48,776 bases of DNA from Bacteroidales bacterium (GTDB lineage Bacteria; Bacteroidota; Bacteroidia; Bacteroidales; UBA932). Positions 27,281-35,318 of this stretch are shown here, one piece after another. The position numbers were made by a program, and so were the translations under genes. A model generated the notes under the pieces. That model made no database searches. It was not told the origin of the DNA and was given only the letters and a program-made list of their open reading frames with translations. Where the stretch lies: assembly GCA_017438975.1 (NCBI GenBank), contig JAFRUH010000003.1, positions 1-48,776 of the forward strand, in the 5' to 3' direction. How positions within the stretch are numbered: position 1 is the first letter of the stretch; each line of letters begins with the position of its first letter.

Positions 27281-28636
27281 ATGGACAAGTTCACCCAGCA
27301 TTACGTGGATGGGATCATGTCCGACGTAATCGCGAGAAATCCCGGCGAGAAGGAGTTCCACCAGGCCGTCCGCGAAGTCGTCGAGAGCGTTGCTCCCTAC
27401 ATCACCGCTTCACCGCATCTGATGAAGCTCAAGATCATGGAAAGAATCGTCGAACCTGAACGCGTCATCATGTTCCGTGTTCCCTGGACCGATGACCAGG
27501 GAGAGATCCACATCAACCGTGGATACCGCGTCCAGATGAACAGCGCCATCGGCCCCTACAAGGGCGGAATCCGGTTCCACGAAAGCGTCAACCTCAGCAT
27601 CATGAAGTTCCTGGCCTTCGAGCAGACCTTCAAGAACAGCCTGACGACCCTCCCGATGGGCGGTGCGAAAGGCGGTTCGGATTTCTGTCCGAAAGGACGT
27701 TCCGACGCGGAAGTCATGCGCTTCTGCCAGAGTTTCATGACCGAACTCCAGCGCCACATCGGGCAGGACACGGACATCCCGGCCGGAGACATCGGCGTCG
27801 GAGGCCGTGAGATCGGTTTCCTGTTCGGACAGTACAAGCGTCTCAGGGACGAGTTCTCCGGCACCCTGACCGGAAAGGGACTCGGCTGGGGCGGTTCCCT
27901 CCTCCGCCCGGAAGCGACCGGATACGGGCTCTGCTATTTCACCGAGCAGATGCTCGCCACCCGGGGAGAATCCTTCAAGGGAAAGACCGTCCTCATTTCT
28001 GGAAGCGGGAACGTGGCGCAGTACACCGCCCAGAAAGCGATGCGCCTCGGAGCGAAGGTCGTGACCCTTTCCGATTCCAACGGGTTCATACACGATCCGG
28101 AGGGACTGACCGAAGAGAAGTGGCAGTTCGTCTATGAACTGAAGAATTACCGCCGGGGCCGTATCAAGGAATATGTCCAGCAGTATCCGCAGGCCACCTA
28201 TTATCCCGACCAGCGTCCCTGGGGGATTCCCTGCGATATCGCCCTTCCCTGCGCCACCCAGAACGAGATCGAAAAGGCGGATGCCGAAAAACTGGTCGCC
28301 GGAGGATGCCGCTGCGTCGCCGAAGGAGCCAACATGCCTTCGACGCCCGAAGCCATCCAGATCTTCCAGTCGAACGGACTCCTCTATGCTCCCGGAAAGG
28401 CGTCCAACGCCGGCGGCGTCGCCACTTCCGGCCTGGAAATGACCCAGAACTCCATCCGCCAGAAATGGACGGCCGAGGAAGTGGACACCCATCTCCGCCG
28501 GATCATGTCCGACATCCATTCCGCCTGCCTGAAATACGGAACACTCGACGACGGTACCGTCAACTATGTCAGGGGCGCCAATATCGCGGGGTTCATCAAG
28601 GTGGCCAACGCCATGGTCGACCAGGGACTCGTATAG
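27281..28636 (+). CDS. gdhA: NADP-type glutamate dehydrogenase
   Basis: The 451-residue protein matches the hexameric GdhA family over its full length. It has the substrate-binding segments VQMNSAIGPYKGGIRFH and PMGGAKGGSDF (catalytic Lys130) and the Rossmann motif ISGSGNVAQYTAQKA. The conserved C-terminal GLEMTQNSIRQKW is also present. It makes glutamate from 2-oxoglutarate and ammonia (reversibly) in the cytoplasm and is the main nitrogen-assimilation step in Bacteroidales. It has its own promoter and seems monocistronic. Cofactor choice (NADP or NAD) is inferred from family resemblance. Confidence 0.97.
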   Translation: MDKFTQHYVDGIMSDVIARNPGEKEFHQAVREVVESVAPYITASPHLMKLKIMERIVEPERVIMFRVPWTDDQGEIHINRGYRVQMNSAIGPYKGGIRFHESVNLSIMKFLAFEQTFKNSLTTLPMGGAKGGSDFCPKGRSDAEVMRFCQSFMTELQRHIGQDTDIPAGDIGVGGREIGFLFGQYKRLRDEFSGTLTGKGLGWGGSLLRPEATGYGLCYFTEQMLATRGESFKGKTVLISGSGNVAQYTAQKAMRLGAKVVTLSDSNGFIHDPEGLTEEKWQFVYELKNYRRGRIKEYVQQYPQATYYPDQRPWGIPCDIALPCATQNEIEKADAEKLVAGGCRCVAEGANMPSTPEAIQIFQSNGLLYAPGKASNAGGVATSGLEMTQNSIRQKWTAEEVDTHLRRIMSDIHSACLKYGTLDDGTVNYVRGANIAGFIKVANAMVDQGLV

Positions 28637-28680
28637 GCATTCTTTTTCGGTTCTTTCAGCGGAATCTGACAAAAGATTGC

Positions 28681-28688
28681 TATCTTTG
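28681..28688 (+). promoter_or_regulatory. -7 box for the CotH-like gene
   Basis: TATCTTTG is a perfect TAnnTTTG match, 22 bases before the ATG at 28711. A clear -33 TTTG is not found at 19-21 bases. Confidence 0.65.
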
Positions 28689-28710
28689 AAGGAATGAATG
28701 ATTCCCCGTC

Positions 28711-30072
28711 ATGAAGGTCCTTCAGGCAGTCAGACATATCCGGACAACCTTTATTGCAGCCCTCTTCGCATCCGCAGCCGCCCTGGCGGTCTCGTGCGAA
28801 GGGGATATCATTACGGAAGAACTTCCCGACTTCAAACCGGGCAAGGACGGACTCCCCGTCCATGTCGACCAGGATATGCCGGTCGTCTATATCACGACGG
28901 CAATCGGAGTTTCCATCACGAGCAAGACGGAGTACGTCAAGGGAAATATCACTTTCATCGATTCCCGGAAAAAGTACTCTGATACGAAGGTGCTGGAGAG
29001 TCCGATGCAGATCCGCGGACGGGGGAATACGACCTGGGGCTTGGAAAAAAAGCCCTATAAGGTCAAACTCGACGAGAAGGCCAAGGTCTTCGGGATGGAC
29101 AAGAACCGGGACTGGGTGCTCCTCGCGAACTACTCCGACAAGACCTTGCTCCGGAATGTCATCGCGATGGACATTTCCCGGGAACTGGAGTTTTCCTGGA
29201 CCCCGGACATGATTCCGGTCGAAGTCTATGTGAACAGGAAGTACGAAGGGGTGTACTGCATCTGCCAGCAGAAAGAGGTGGCGAACCACCGGGTCGACAT
29301 CGGGGAGGACGCCGTCCTGTTCGAGATGGACAAGACCCACGACGAGCATTATCATTTCCGCTCCGGCGTATGCAAGATGCCGGTCAACCTGATCTATCCC
29401 GAATCGCCCACCGATTCGGTCAAGAAATGGGCGCGGGATTATTTCACAGCCTTCGAGTCCGCCCTCTACGGAGACAGGTTCACCTCTCCCGAGTACGGGT
29501 ATGCCAAATACATCGACGTGGATTCCTTCATCAAGTATTTCATCATCGAGGAACTCTCCTACAACATCGACGGGAAATGCTGCAAGAGCACTTTCCTGAC
29601 GAAAGAGAAGGACAAGAAACTGGAGATGTATTTCGTCTGGGACTTCGACATCGCCTTCGGGAACTGCAATTATTTCGCTAAGTATTATCCCGCCCTGAAC
29701 AACGGCCCGACCGGATTCCATACGCGGGACTACCTGTCTTCCTATGTTTCCGGCGGAGTGGAATACGGTGGATATGGGAAAGGGTGGTACTTCCGCCTGT
29801 TCCAGGATCCCGCCTTCGTCAAGAAGGTGAAAGAGAAATGGAATGCCATGTATCCGTTCCTGCAGACGGTTCCCTCCCTCATCAATGAGCACGTCAAAGA
29901 GATGGGCGAAGACCCGGTCAACCGGAATTTCGAGCGCTGGCAAATCCTGGGAAAGTACGTATGGCCCCAACCCTCCCCCTACCCGGCCACCTATGAGGAA
30001 GAAATCTCTCGTCTAAAAGAATTCTATTCCGCCCGCCTCCGCTGGCTCAACAACGAACTGAACAAGCTGTAG
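28711..30072 (+). CDS. CotH-family kinase-like lipoprotein
   Basis: The 453-residue lipoprotein has Cys29 in LAVSC. The CotH motifs are visible: IRGRGNTTWGLEKKPYKVKL (101-120), KNRDWVLLANYSDKTLLRN (131-149), GVYCICQQKEV and the metal-binding FVWDFDIAFGN. CotH proteins are atypical, secreted protein kinases first known from spore coats. In Bacteroidota many are surface lipoproteins of unknown target. It has its own promoter and is followed after 3 bases by a small membrane protein. Whether it phosphorylates a surface protein or a glycan-associated target cannot be told. Confidence 0.88.
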   Translation: MKVLQAVRHIRTTFIAALFASAAALAVSCEGDIITEELPDFKPGKDGLPVHVDQDMPVVYITTAIGVSITSKTEYVKGNITFIDSRKKYSDTKVLESPMQIRGRGNTTWGLEKKPYKVKLDEKAKVFGMDKNRDWVLLANYSDKTLLRNVIAMDISRELEFSWTPDMIPVEVYVNRKYEGVYCICQQKEVANHRVDIGEDAVLFEMDKTHDEHYHFRSGVCKMPVNLIYPESPTDSVKKWARDYFTAFESALYGDRFTSPEYGYAKYIDVDSFIKYFIIEELSYNIDGKCCKSTFLTKEKDKKLEMYFVWDFDIAFGNCNYFAKYYPALNNGPTGFHTRDYLSSYVSGGVEYGGYGKGWYFRLFQDPAFVKKVKEKWNAMYPFLQTVPSLINEHVKEMGEDPVNRNFERWQILGKYVWPQPSPYPATYEEEISRLKEFYSARLRWLNNELNKL

Positions 30073-30075
30073 CCT

Positions 30076-30693
30076 ATGAAAGAGACCTCCGCAAATTTTA
30101 TCCTCAACGTCATTTCCGTCATTCTCGGCATCGCGATCACATTTGTGATCCAAGGCATGATCAACCGGGCCGGAGACAGGAAGGAAGTCCGCTCTGCCCT
30201 GGAACTGGTCCGTTCGGAACTCAAGACCAATATCGAGGATATCGGTATCATGACCGATTACCTAACCCAGGAACGGCAATCCGCCGGATACCTGCTCCAG
30301 AACCTTCCCAAGATTGACAAATGTCCCGTGGATTCAGTCAATTACCACAGTGGGATCGTTTTTGCAGACGCCTCCATCACGTTGAGCAACGACGCCCTGG
30401 AACTGCTGAAGATGTCGTCCCTGTTCCAGAAGATCGGGGACAACAGGCTCGCCATGAAGATCATCCGTGCCTACGACACCTGCGGTTCGGCTGTTTCCAA
30501 CCTCAACCGGCATATTTCGCAGCGGAACGAACGGTTTGAAGAAGCCGGCATCCCGGACTTGCAAGCCTTCCTCAAATCCAAAGCGGGAAGCCTTTATTTC
30601 CGGTGGCTGGTCAACCGGCCGGATCCCACCCTGTTCGCGGACACCGCGGATCTCCAGGAAGCGATCGACGCCATCGACGCCTACATGAAATAA
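30076..30693 (+). CDS. Single-helix membrane protein of unknown function
   Basis: The 205-residue protein has one N-terminal transmembrane helix (about 8-28, FILNVISVILGIAITFVIQG) with no cleavage site. A predicted helical domain follows (EVRSALELVRSELKTNIEDI and onward to the end). The arrangement resembles small inner-membrane helical-bundle proteins seen in many Bacteroidota, but no named family is recognised. It starts 3 bases after the CotH-like gene, suggesting co-translation and a shared process. Confidence 0.75.
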   Translation: MKETSANFILNVISVILGIAITFVIQGMINRAGDRKEVRSALELVRSELKTNIEDIGIMTDYLTQERQSAGYLLQNLPKIDKCPVDSVNYHSGIVFADASITLSNDALELLKMSSLFQKIGDNRLAMKIIRAYDTCGSAVSNLNRHISQRNERFEEAGIPDLQAFLKSKAGSLYFRWLVNRPDPTLFADTADLQEAIDAIDAYMK

Positions 30694-30720
30694 CCGTTTA
30701 ACCTTTTATAGTTCACCGTT

Positions 30721-30891
30721 ATGAAAATTTCCCCTTCCAAAGTCGTCATCGTCCCCCATCCCCCGGCAACAGGATCGCAGCAGGGCACGGCTTCCACTCC
30801 GAAATCCAACGAAGAGACCCAGGATCCTCCTGTAGAGAAAGACGAAAAAAAGGAGAACGGTCCCGAAGGAGTCGTCTCCTCTACGGTATAG
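30721..30891 (+). CDS. Small disordered ORF, 56 residues
   Basis: ATG to TAG encodes MKISPSKVVIVPHPPATG..., then a Pro/Glu/Lys/Ser-rich, probably unstructured tail (KDEKKENGPEG). It follows the membrane-protein gene by 27 bases on the same strand and ends just before a hairpin, so it sits inside a transcribed unit. No signal peptide, membrane segment or known family is visible. Its reality as a protein rests on position and a proper start only. Confidence 0.4.
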   Translation: MKISPSKVVIVPHPPATGSQQGTASTPKSNEETQDPPVEKDEKKENGPEGVVSSTV

Positions 30892-30900
30892 TCCCGTACA

Positions 30901-30934
30901 GGCCGGTCCTCTCCTATTTCTGGAGGGGACGGCC
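30901..30934. terminator. Hairpin between convergent small ORF and glyA
   Basis: GGCCGGTCCTCTCC (30901-30914) pairs with GGAGGGGACGGCC (30922-30934), giving about 13 pairs with one bulged G and one G-T pair. It overlaps the last codons of glyA. No T-tract is seen, so termination is plausible but unproven. Confidence 0.4.
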
Positions 30935-32221
30935 GCTGGTCATCATATGAACTTTCTGCCGCACCTGATCCAGGACCGCCTGGTATTCAGGCGTTTCCAG
31001 GTTGTCCGCATGGTCGGAAACCGCACAGAGGACGGTATCGATCAGTTCAACGATATCGACCATGTCTTTCTCGACGAACCCGCGTGAGGTCACGGCAGGG
31101 GTTCCGATCCGGATCCCGGAGGTTTGGAAAGGGGAACGGCTGTCGAACGGGACCATATTCTTGTTGATCGTGATGTCCGCCTTGACCAGTTCCTTCTCGG
31201 CCATCTTTCCGGTCACCTCGGGGAACTTCGTCCTCAGATCGATCAGCATGAGGTGGTTGTCGGTACCGCCGGAAACGACCTTGTACCCCCTTTCAACGAA
31301 GGCCCGGCACATGGCCTGGGCATTGGCGACGACCTGCTTCTGGTATTCTTTGTACTCAGGCTGCATGGCCTCGTAGAACGCGACGGCCTTGGCGGCGATG
31401 ACGTGCTCGAGCGGACCGCCCTGGATGCCCGGGAAAACGGCGGAATCGAGGATCTGGGACATTTTCTTGACGACTCCCTTCGGAGTCGTGAGACCCCACG
31501 GGTTGTCGAAGTCCTTGCCCAGCAGGATGATGCCGCCGCGCGGGCCCCGGAGGGTCTTGTGCGTCGTGGAGGTCACGATATGGGCGTACTTGACCGGGTT
31601 GTCCAGCAGACCGGCCGCGATCAGGCCGGCGGTATGGGCCATGTCGACCATCAGGAGGGCGCCCACCTTGTCGGCGATCTCCCGCATCCTGGCGTAATCC
31701 CACTCGCGGGAATAGGCGGAAGCGCCGCCGATGATCAGCTTCGGGCGAGTCTCGACCGCAATCCGTTCCATCTCGTCATAATCGACGCGCCCCGTCTTCT
31801 CGTCCAGTCCGTAAGCGACCGCCTTGTAGAGGATTCCGGAGGCATTGACCGGGGAACCGTGGGTCAGGTGGCCGCCGTGGGCGAGATCCAGTCCCATGAA
31901 GGTATCTCCGGGACGAAGGACCGCCATCTCGACGGCCAGGTTCGCCTGGGCGCCGGAATGCGGCTGGACATTGGCGTACTCGGCGCCGTAGATCGCCTTG
32001 AGGCGGTCGATGGCGAGCTGCTCGATCTGGTCGACGACCTCGCATCCGCCGTAGTAGCGCCGGCCGGGGTAGCCTTCGGCGTACTTGTTGGTGCAGATGG
32101 AGCCCATCGCTTCCATCACCTGCTGCGAGACATAGTTTTCGGAAGCGATCAGTTCGAGGCCGGAGGACTGCCTGTCGTGTTCCTTTCTGATAAGTTCGAA
32201 TACCTGTAGATCCTGTTTCAT
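30914..32221 (-). CDS. glyA: Serine hydroxymethyltransferase
   Basis: From the ATG 32221 it encodes 435 residues, the usual length. Conserved motifs include [35 protein letters not shown] and HGGHLTHG. The PLP-lysine motif [15 protein letters not shown] (Lys222) and the C-terminal [14 protein letters not shown] are also present. It interconverts serine and glycine and supplies 5,10-methylene-tetrahydrofolate in the cytoplasm. An in-frame extension upstream to 32629 is spurious, because it runs antisense through the divergent methyltransferase gene and through both promoters. Confidence 0.98.
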   Translation of the reverse strand: MKQDLQVFELIRKEHDRQSSGLELIASENYVSQQVMEAMGSICTNKYAEGYPGRRYYGGCEVVDQIEQLAIDRLKAIYGAEYANVQPHSGAQANLAVEMAVLRPGDTFMGLDLAHGGHLTHGSPVNASGILYKAVAYGLDEKTGRVDYDEMERIAVETRPKLIIGGASAYSREWDYARMREIADKVGALLMVDMAHTAGLIAAGLLDNPVKYAHIVTSTTHKTLRGPRGGIILLGKDFDNPWGLTTPKGVVKKMSQILDSAVFPGIQGGPLEHVIAAKAVAFYEAMQPEYKEYQKQVVANAQAMCRAFVERGYKVVSGGTDNHLMLIDLRTKFPEVTGKMAEKELVKADITINKNMVPFDSRSPFQTSGIRIGTPAVTSRGFVEKDMVDIVELIDTVLCAVSDHADNLETPEYQAVLDQVRQKVHMMTSGRPLQK

Positions 32222-32244
32222 GTTTGCTGCTTTAAATATATCTA

Positions 32245-32252
32245 CAAATATA
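32245..32252 (-). promoter_or_regulatory. -7 box for glyA
   Basis: The minus-strand sequence TATATTTG is a perfect TAnnTTTG, 23 bases before the glyA ATG. It lies only 11 bases from the opposing box of the methyltransferase gene. Confidence 0.65.
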
Positions 32253-32263
32253 ACCAATTTTCC

Positions 32264-32271
32264 TATCTTTG
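32264..32271 (+). promoter_or_regulatory. -7 box for the RNA methyltransferase gene
   Basis: TATCTTTG is a perfect TAnnTTTG whose last base is only 5 bases from the ATG at 32277, so the mRNA would be leaderless or nearly so. Confidence 0.65.
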
Positions 32272-32276
32272 CAGAC

Positions 32277-32810
32277 ATGAAAGACAGGAAATTGCTGAAT
32301 ATCGAACTGGGAAGGGTCACCCCGGAGGCATACCGGGAACTCCCCGAAAGCGGGATCGTCATCGTCCTTGACAATATCCGGAGCGCCCACAATGTCGGTT
32401 CGGCTTTCCGGAGCGCGGACTCCTTCAAGGTCGACAAGGTCTTTCTCTGCGGCATCAGCGCCGTCCCGCCCTCGCCGGAAATCCACAAATCCGCCCTCGG
32501 AGCCGAGGACAGCGTGCCTTTCGCCCATTTTGACGACACCCTGGACGCCGTCTCTCTCCTCCGGCGGGAAGGGTATGAAATCGTCAGCGTCGAGCAGACG
32601 GTTTCTTCCGTCAAGCTCGACGCCTTCAAAAGGATTCCTGCCCGGAAATATGCCCTCGTGTTCGGGAATGAGGTCGACGGGGTCCGTCAGGATGTCGTCG
32701 ACGCCTCGGATTACGCCTTGGAGATCCCCCAGTACGGCACCAAGCACTCCCTCAACGTATCCGTCTCGGTCGGTGTCGTCCTTTGGGAATTCTGCCGGCA
32801 GGGGCGCTGA
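32277..32810 (+). CDS. TrmH/SpoU-family RNA 2'-O-methyltransferase
   Basis: This is a 177-residue SPOUT protein with the three conserved motifs. Motif 1 is [17 protein letters not shown] with the catalytic Arg, motif 2 is [17 protein letters not shown], and motif 3 is [19 protein letters not shown]. Motifs 2 and 3 form the trefoil knot that binds S-adenosylmethionine. It methylates a ribose 2'-OH in tRNA or rRNA. The short form without an N-terminal substrate-binding domain is close to TrmL/TrmH-type enzymes, but the target cannot be decided. It converges with the nitroreductase gene with no bases between the stops. Confidence 0.92.
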   Translation: MKDRKLLNIELGRVTPEAYRELPESGIVIVLDNIRSAHNVGSAFRSADSFKVDKVFLCGISAVPPSPEIHKSALGAEDSVPFAHFDDTLDAVSLLRREGYEIVSVEQTVSSVKLDAFKRIPARKYALVFGNEVDGVRQDVVDASDYALEIPQYGTKHSLNVSVSVGVVLWEFCRQGR

Positions 32811-33443
32811 TTACCAGCGTTCGTTGTGGATCTTTTCCGGTTTCCACTTGTCCTTCGGTTCCGGATTCTCCGCAGGATGGCCGAGTGCCAGGACTGTAAG
32901 CGGCATGACCTTATCGGGAATGCCCAGTTTCTCCTTGACGAGTTCGTAGCGGTCGGGATACGGATAGCAGGCCGTCCATACGCCTCCAAGGCCCAGGGCG
33001 TGGGCCGCAAGGAGGATATTCTCACCTGCGAGGGCGCAGTCGACCGCCCAGTTTCCATTCTCCATTTCCACCGGTTCCTCGCCGTCACGGCCGCGACGGA
33101 TCCAGTTCACTTCGCCGCAGACGACGATCAGGCAGGGCGCCTGGGCGTACATTGTATTGACGCGGCCTGATACCAGGGAGGAGCGGACTTCCGGGTCCGT
33201 TACGACGATGAAGTGCCAGGGCTGGTAATTGATGGCGGTAGGGGCAGCCATCCCTGCCTTGAGGAGGGTTTCAATCTCGGATTCCGTCAGCGGGGTATCC
33301 GTAAACTGCCGGATGCTGGTCCGGGTCGCGATATTTTCAAGGACGGCGGAGGCGGAGTCCGCGGAGGTGGAGCGATTCTGGCAACTCATACTGATTGTGA
33401 CTGCAAAAACAAGGGCTGCAGCGGCATTGATCACGGTTTTCAT
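32811..33443 (-). CDS. Nitroreductase-family lipoprotein
   Basis: The 210-residue protein has a type II signal peptide ending ISMSC (Cys21), so it is exported. This is unusual for an FMN-dependent nitroreductase, though such lipoproteins occur in Bacteroidales. Family motifs include RTSIRQFTDTPLT, the FMN-contact MAAPTAINYQPWHF and ALGLGGVWTACYPYPD. It likely uses FMN to reduce an unknown substrate. It starts 11 bases after the phosphoesterase/PQQ gene and is the last gene of the long minus-strand operon. Confidence 0.9.
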   Translation of the reverse strand: MKTVINAAAALVFAVTISMSCQNRSTSADSASAVLENIATRTSIRQFTDTPLTESEIETLLKAGMAAPTAINYQPWHFIVVTDPEVRSSLVSGRVNTMYAQAPCLIVVCGEVNWIRRGRDGEEPVEMENGNWAVDCALAGENILLAAHALGLGGVWTACYPYPDRYELVKEKLGIPDKVMPLTVLALGHPAENPEPKDKWKPEKIHNERW

Positions 33444-33454
33444 ATCGGGGATGA

Positions 33455-35314
33455 TTAAAAGACAAGATGGGAGACCGCTCCGTCCATCGTCGAAGCGAGC
33501 ACATGCTGGCGCCCGCCCTCTTCCCAGATTTCCATGGGATTCACCAGTGCGAGGGAAATCTTATGGGCCCAGAGCGGGGAACCGTCTTTCCGGGAGAAAG
33601 CGAGGAGGTTTCCCTTGTCGGAAGGATAAAGGACCGTATCCCCCGCCACGGCTATCGGGGTCGGGGCGATGTCGTAACCCGCATGGGTTTCCGCAGACCA
33701 CTTGACTGAACCGTCTTCGGTTGAGAACGCGAAAAGCTTGTGCCACATGGACTTGGTATAGACGGTCTCGCCGTCCGGGGACAGGCAGATGGATTCGCGG
33801 GCGGTCATCGGCTGCTCGCAGAGCTGCCGCCCCGTCACCGCGTCGATAACGTACATGCTCCGGTCCGGATTGGCGATAAAGATCTTTCCTTTCGACTTGA
33901 CCGGCCAAACCGCCGCCGGCGAGTACATCCGGGAAGGTTTGGTGCACTTCCAGATCCATTGGAGCGCTCCCGTCCGGGTATCCAGCGAATAGAGACGGTT
34001 CCCCCAGGTCCCGAAAACGACTTGATCCGCGTCCACGAAGGGGCGGCATTCCACGAACCCTTCCACTTCGTCGAATGACCAGAGGAGCCGTCCGGTCTTC
34101 AGGTCCAGCGCCCGGAAAACCCCGTCGGATGAGCCGGCGAAGACTTTCCCGTCAAAGATGACCGGCGAAGCGACGATGGACTTGTCGGCGGCTCGGGACC
34201 ATAAAGTCTTCCCGTTCCGGGTGTTCAGCGCATAGACCTTTCCGTCCGTGCAGCCGAAAACGAGGATCTTCCCGGAAACGGCCGGGGTCGAAAATATCTT
34301 TCCGGGGAAGGATTTCGCCCAGATCTGTTTCCCGTCCTTCACGGAGATGGCCTTGACCTGACCGGCCGTCGTCGAATAATACGCCCTGTCTCCGTCCCGT
34401 GCGAATCCTGAAGCGATATTGCTGTCTTCCATGTATTTCCATACTTCCGCGACTTGGGGATACTTCCGGTTGACATCGTACCGCATCCAGGGATAGGAGG
34501 CAGAGATCCCATCCGCATCGTAGGTCACGGTATCCACGACGTGACGCAGGGCAGTCTCGTACCAGGGATCGAACTGGACGTCGGAATGTGGGAAAAGACG
34601 CCTTTCGCGGACCGAAATCCGGTCCGGGTAGAGGACGAAGATGCTGTATCCTGCCGGCTTCCGGGCGTCGGATTTGGCGGCACGGCAGAGAACCGCGGGA
34701 ATCCCGTCGTAATTGAGAACCTGGTCCTTGTGCCAATGCCCCCCGATTTCAAACTCGACTCCGATCCGCTTGAGTTCCCGGGTCACCTCGAAATAGTTCA
34801 GGACGGAAGTATCCTGCGGGAAATGATTGAAAAAGATGCTCTTCTTCCCGCCGTCGATGCTTCGGAGCCATTCCATGCTTTCCCTCGGAAGCAGGGCCGG
34901 GGCCATCCGCATATCCGGACCTGAGTTGCATCCCAGGAAACGCCAGCCTTTCTTTTCGAATTCGAAATGCTCATACCCGAATACTTTCTTGAAGGTATTG
35001 CAACCGCTTTCGGACCACTTCGCATCATGGTTCCCCGCGACGACATAATACGTCAGCCGGAGGGAGTCGATGATTGTCTTGACGGCGGCGATCTCCTCGT
35101 CAGCCCCGAAATCCGTAATGTCTCCGCCGAACACCACGAAATCCAGGGAATCCTGGGCGTTGATGTCAGCAATACATTGCCGGAGTTCCCCGACGGCACG
35201 GGAGCCGAAGGAAAAATGGTTGTCCGTAATGAACGCAAACCGGACCGGTTCCTGTGCGAAAACCGCCGTCGAAAGGGCTATGAGGACGAGCGGAAAGAGT
35301 CTTTTCAGATTCAT
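33455..35314 (-). CDS. Secreted metallophosphoesterase fused to a PQQ-type beta-propeller
   Basis: The ATG at 35314 gives 619 residues with a Sec signal peptide (1-20, AVFAQ). The N-terminal calcineurin-like domain has ITDNHFS (Asp31, His33), GGDITD (Asp65), GNHD (94-97), FFNHFPQD (His164) and GGHWH (191-195). From about 300 on, PQQ-like repeats form a propeller: GKQIWAKSFPGKIFSTPAVSG, GKTLWSRAADKSIVASPV and GRLLWSFDEVEG, each with the Trp signature. The ATG lies 4 bases after the BatD-BatE stop. The domain pair is a known Bacteroidota arrangement of unknown substrate; its place in a Bat operon is worth noting. Confidence 0.9.
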   Translation of the reverse strand: MNLKRLFPLVLIALSTAVFAQEPVRFAFITDNHFSFGSRAVGELRQCIADINAQDSLDFVVFGGDITDFGADEEIAAVKTIIDSLRLTYYVVAGNHDAKWSESGCNTFKKVFGYEHFEFEKKGWRFLGCNSGPDMRMAPALLPRESMEWLRSIDGGKKSIFFNHFPQDTSVLNYFEVTRELKRIGVEFEIGGHWHKDQVLNYDGIPAVLCRAAKSDARKPAGYSIFVLYPDRISVRERRLFPHSDVQFDPWYETALRHVVDTVTYDADGISASYPWMRYDVNRKYPQVAEVWKYMEDSNIASGFARDGDRAYYSTTAGQVKAISVKDGKQIWAKSFPGKIFSTPAVSGKILVFGCTDGKVYALNTRNGKTLWSRAADKSIVASPVIFDGKVFAGSSDGVFRALDLKTGRLLWSFDEVEGFVECRPFVDADQVVFGTWGNRLYSLDTRTGALQWIWKCTKPSRMYSPAAVWPVKSKGKIFIANPDRSMYVIDAVTGRQLCEQPMTARESICLSPDGETVYTKSMWHKLFAFSTEDGSVKWSAETHAGYDIAPTPIAVAGDTVLYPSDKGNLLAFSRKDGSPLWAHKISLALVNPMEIWEEGGRQHVLASTMDGAVSHLVF

Positions 35315-35318
35315 GGGA

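Noticed and set aside
32222-32629. N-terminal extension of glyA
   Set aside because: It would cover both promoters and the opposite methyltransferase gene. The conserved SHMT start is at 32221.
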